The notes under the pieces were generated by a model that saw nothing but the letters and a program-made list of their open reading frames with translations, was not told where the DNA came from and did no database searches. A stretch of 64,000 bases of DNA from assembly GCA_902552985.1 (NCBI GenBank), contig CACDII010000003.1:62001-126000 (forward strand), in the 5' to 3' direction. Within the stretch, counting starts at the first letter, position 1. Each line of letters opens with the position of its first letter. The position numbers and the translations under genes were made by a program. This document shows, in pieces, positions 63,179 to 64,000 of the stretch. Source of the stretch: an uncultured Pelagibacteraceae bacterium. GTDB lineage: Bacteria; Pseudomonadota; Alphaproteobacteria; Pelagibacterales; Pelagibacteraceae.

Positions 63179-64000
63179 TTAAGCGATTTTTGGCAGTTTT
63201 TCTAAAGCTTTATTAACCCCAGCTTCATCATAACTGTCATCTGAAAGTTTATTGTCAAAGTAATCACCGTAAGCTTGCATATCAAAATGACCATGGCCGC
63301 ATAAATTAAATAAAATAGTTTTCTTCTGGCCATTTTTTTTACATTCAATAGCAGCATCTATCGCCCCTTTAACAGCATGAGTTGCTTCCGGCGCAGGGAC
63401 AATACCTTCTGTTTTTGCAAATTTTACACCAGCCTCGAAACATTCTTTTTGTCCAAATGCTTTTGCTTCGATTGCACCAAGATCTACTAAATGACTAAAC
63501 ATTGGAGCCATTCCATGATATCTCAAACCACCAGAATGAGTTGACGGTGGCATAAAAGATGATCCCAAAGTGTGCATTTTTACCAACGGAGTGAAGTTAC
63601 CTGTGTCTCCAAAATCATATGCAAACTTTCCCTTAGTTAAAGATGGACACGATTTAGGTTCACATCCTATAACTTTTATATCTTTACCTTCTCGAAATTT
63701 TTTTCCTAAAAAGGGAAATGCTAGTCCTGAAAAATTACTTCCTCCACCAGTACATCCAACCAAAATATCAGGATAGTCATTTGCCATTTCCATTTGCAAT
63801 ATGGCTTCATTACCTACAATTGTTTGATGCATTAAAACATGATTTAAAACACTTCCTAAAGAATATTTTGTTTTTGGATCCTGAACTGCCATTTCAACAG
63901 CTTCAGAAATAGCTATTCCTAAGCTACCAGTATTATTTGGATCTTTTTCTAGAATTGCTTTACCTGTTTTTGTTCTATTTGATGGACTTGGAAAACAATT
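63179..64000 (-). CDS. Tryptophan synthase beta chain, TrpB2 type (N-terminus beyond window)
   Basis: The frame is open to the window end, so about 274 C-terminal codons are seen. The track's Met at 63892 is internal: upstream the frame reads 'NCFPSPSNRTKTGKAILEKD' and 'SLGIAISEAVEMAVQDP', typical TrpB2 sequence. PLP phosphate loop 'VGCTGGGSNFSGLAFPF', C-terminal 'NLCGHGHFDMQAYGDYF'. TrpB2 enzymes make tryptophan from indole and serine, usually without TrpA; the catalytic Lys should lie outside the window. 77 bp upstream of the DUF1015 gene. Confidence 0.93.
   Translation of the reverse strand, partial: NCFPSPSNRTKTGKAILEKDPNNTGSLGIAISEAVEMAVQDPKTKYSLGSVLNHVLMHQTIVGNEAILQMEMANDYPDILVGCTGGGSNFSGLAFPFLGKKFREGKDIKVIGCEPKSCPSLTKGKFAYDFGDTGNFTPLVKMHTLGSSFMPPSTHSGGLRYHGMAPMFSHLVDLGAIEAKAFGQKECFEAGVKFAKTEGIVPAPEATHAVKGAIDAAIECKKNGQKKTILFNLCGHGHFDMQAYGDYFDNKLSDDSYDEAGVNKALEKLPKIA

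Noticed and set aside
63179-63892. Complete 237-aa protein starting at 63892
   Set aside because: The frame continues to the window end with typical TrpB2 sequence, so that Met is internal and the gene is cut by the window.
1-64000. CRISPR arrays, rRNA genes, insertion-sequence transposases and integrases
   Set aside because: I found no regularly spaced repeat array, no rRNA segment and no transposase or recombinase motif in the ORFs.

Overview
The window is AT-rich (hand-counted lines mostly 22-30% GC), almost fully coding, and its gene order is that of a streamlined alphaproteobacterium. NDUFA12-DUF2155, purN-purM-DUF2066-hda, lptF-lptG-lptD-surA-pdxA-rsmA, rpsF-rpsR-rplI-dnaB and the Rrf2/IscR-sufBCDSU-T-A operon are all present. 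With the composition, very short spacers and shared stop codons, this points to SAR11 (Pelagibacterales, 'Candidatus Pelagibacter'-like). That assignment is inference; no rRNA is present.

Layout. 1-4352 (-): rpsF-rpsR-rplI-dnaB and a truncated MMPL exporter. 4440-7032 (+): fabD-fabG-acpP-gmk, without the usual fabF/mltG. 7021-14324 (-): LPS transport (lptF, lptG, lptD), surA-like chaperone, pdxA and rsmA. 14386-22183: pepA, ndk, purN/purM, DUF2066, hda, aspS and a stand-alone relative of the C-terminal part of class II ribonucleotide reductase. 22297-27928: NDUFA12, DUF2155, accB-accC, aroQ, thiS-thiG and an RNase E/G that lacks the zinc-link cysteines. 28032-36714: PBP1A, prfB with a programmed +1 frameshift, an AsmA-like protein, tyrS, anmK and a hydrolase. 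36849-43206 (+): complete SUF iron-sulfur operon headed by an IscR-like regulator with a close match to an IscR operator over its promoter. 43210-48375: glnA, ybaK, an EamA transporter, a homocysteine S-methyltransferase and a TPR protein.

48448-56902 is the accessory zone. A tRNA(CAT) gene is followed 1.3 kb later by an exact 50-bp copy of its 3' part, the footprint of tRNA-targeted site-specific integration. Between the copies lie three small exported or membrane-anchored proteins of unknown function, with higher GC than the flanks and no integrase. Directly beyond lies a surface-polysaccharide block: two GT2 glycosyltransferases, dTDP-rhamnose genes rmlA-D, a further sugar epimerase, and a GMP reductase gene inside the run. 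56896-64000 returns to core metabolism: apt, mtnP-mtnA, a small membrane protein, serC-serA, a DUF1015 protein and a TrpB2-type tryptophan synthase beta chain cut by the window end.

Functional links: MtnP releases adenine that the divergent Apt can salvage. The lpt and rml genes both serve the outer surface. The suf operon carries its own probable iron-sulfur-sensing regulator. All twelve convergent gene pairs meet with at most 3 bp between them, and ten overlap, so no room is left for ordinary intergenic terminators.
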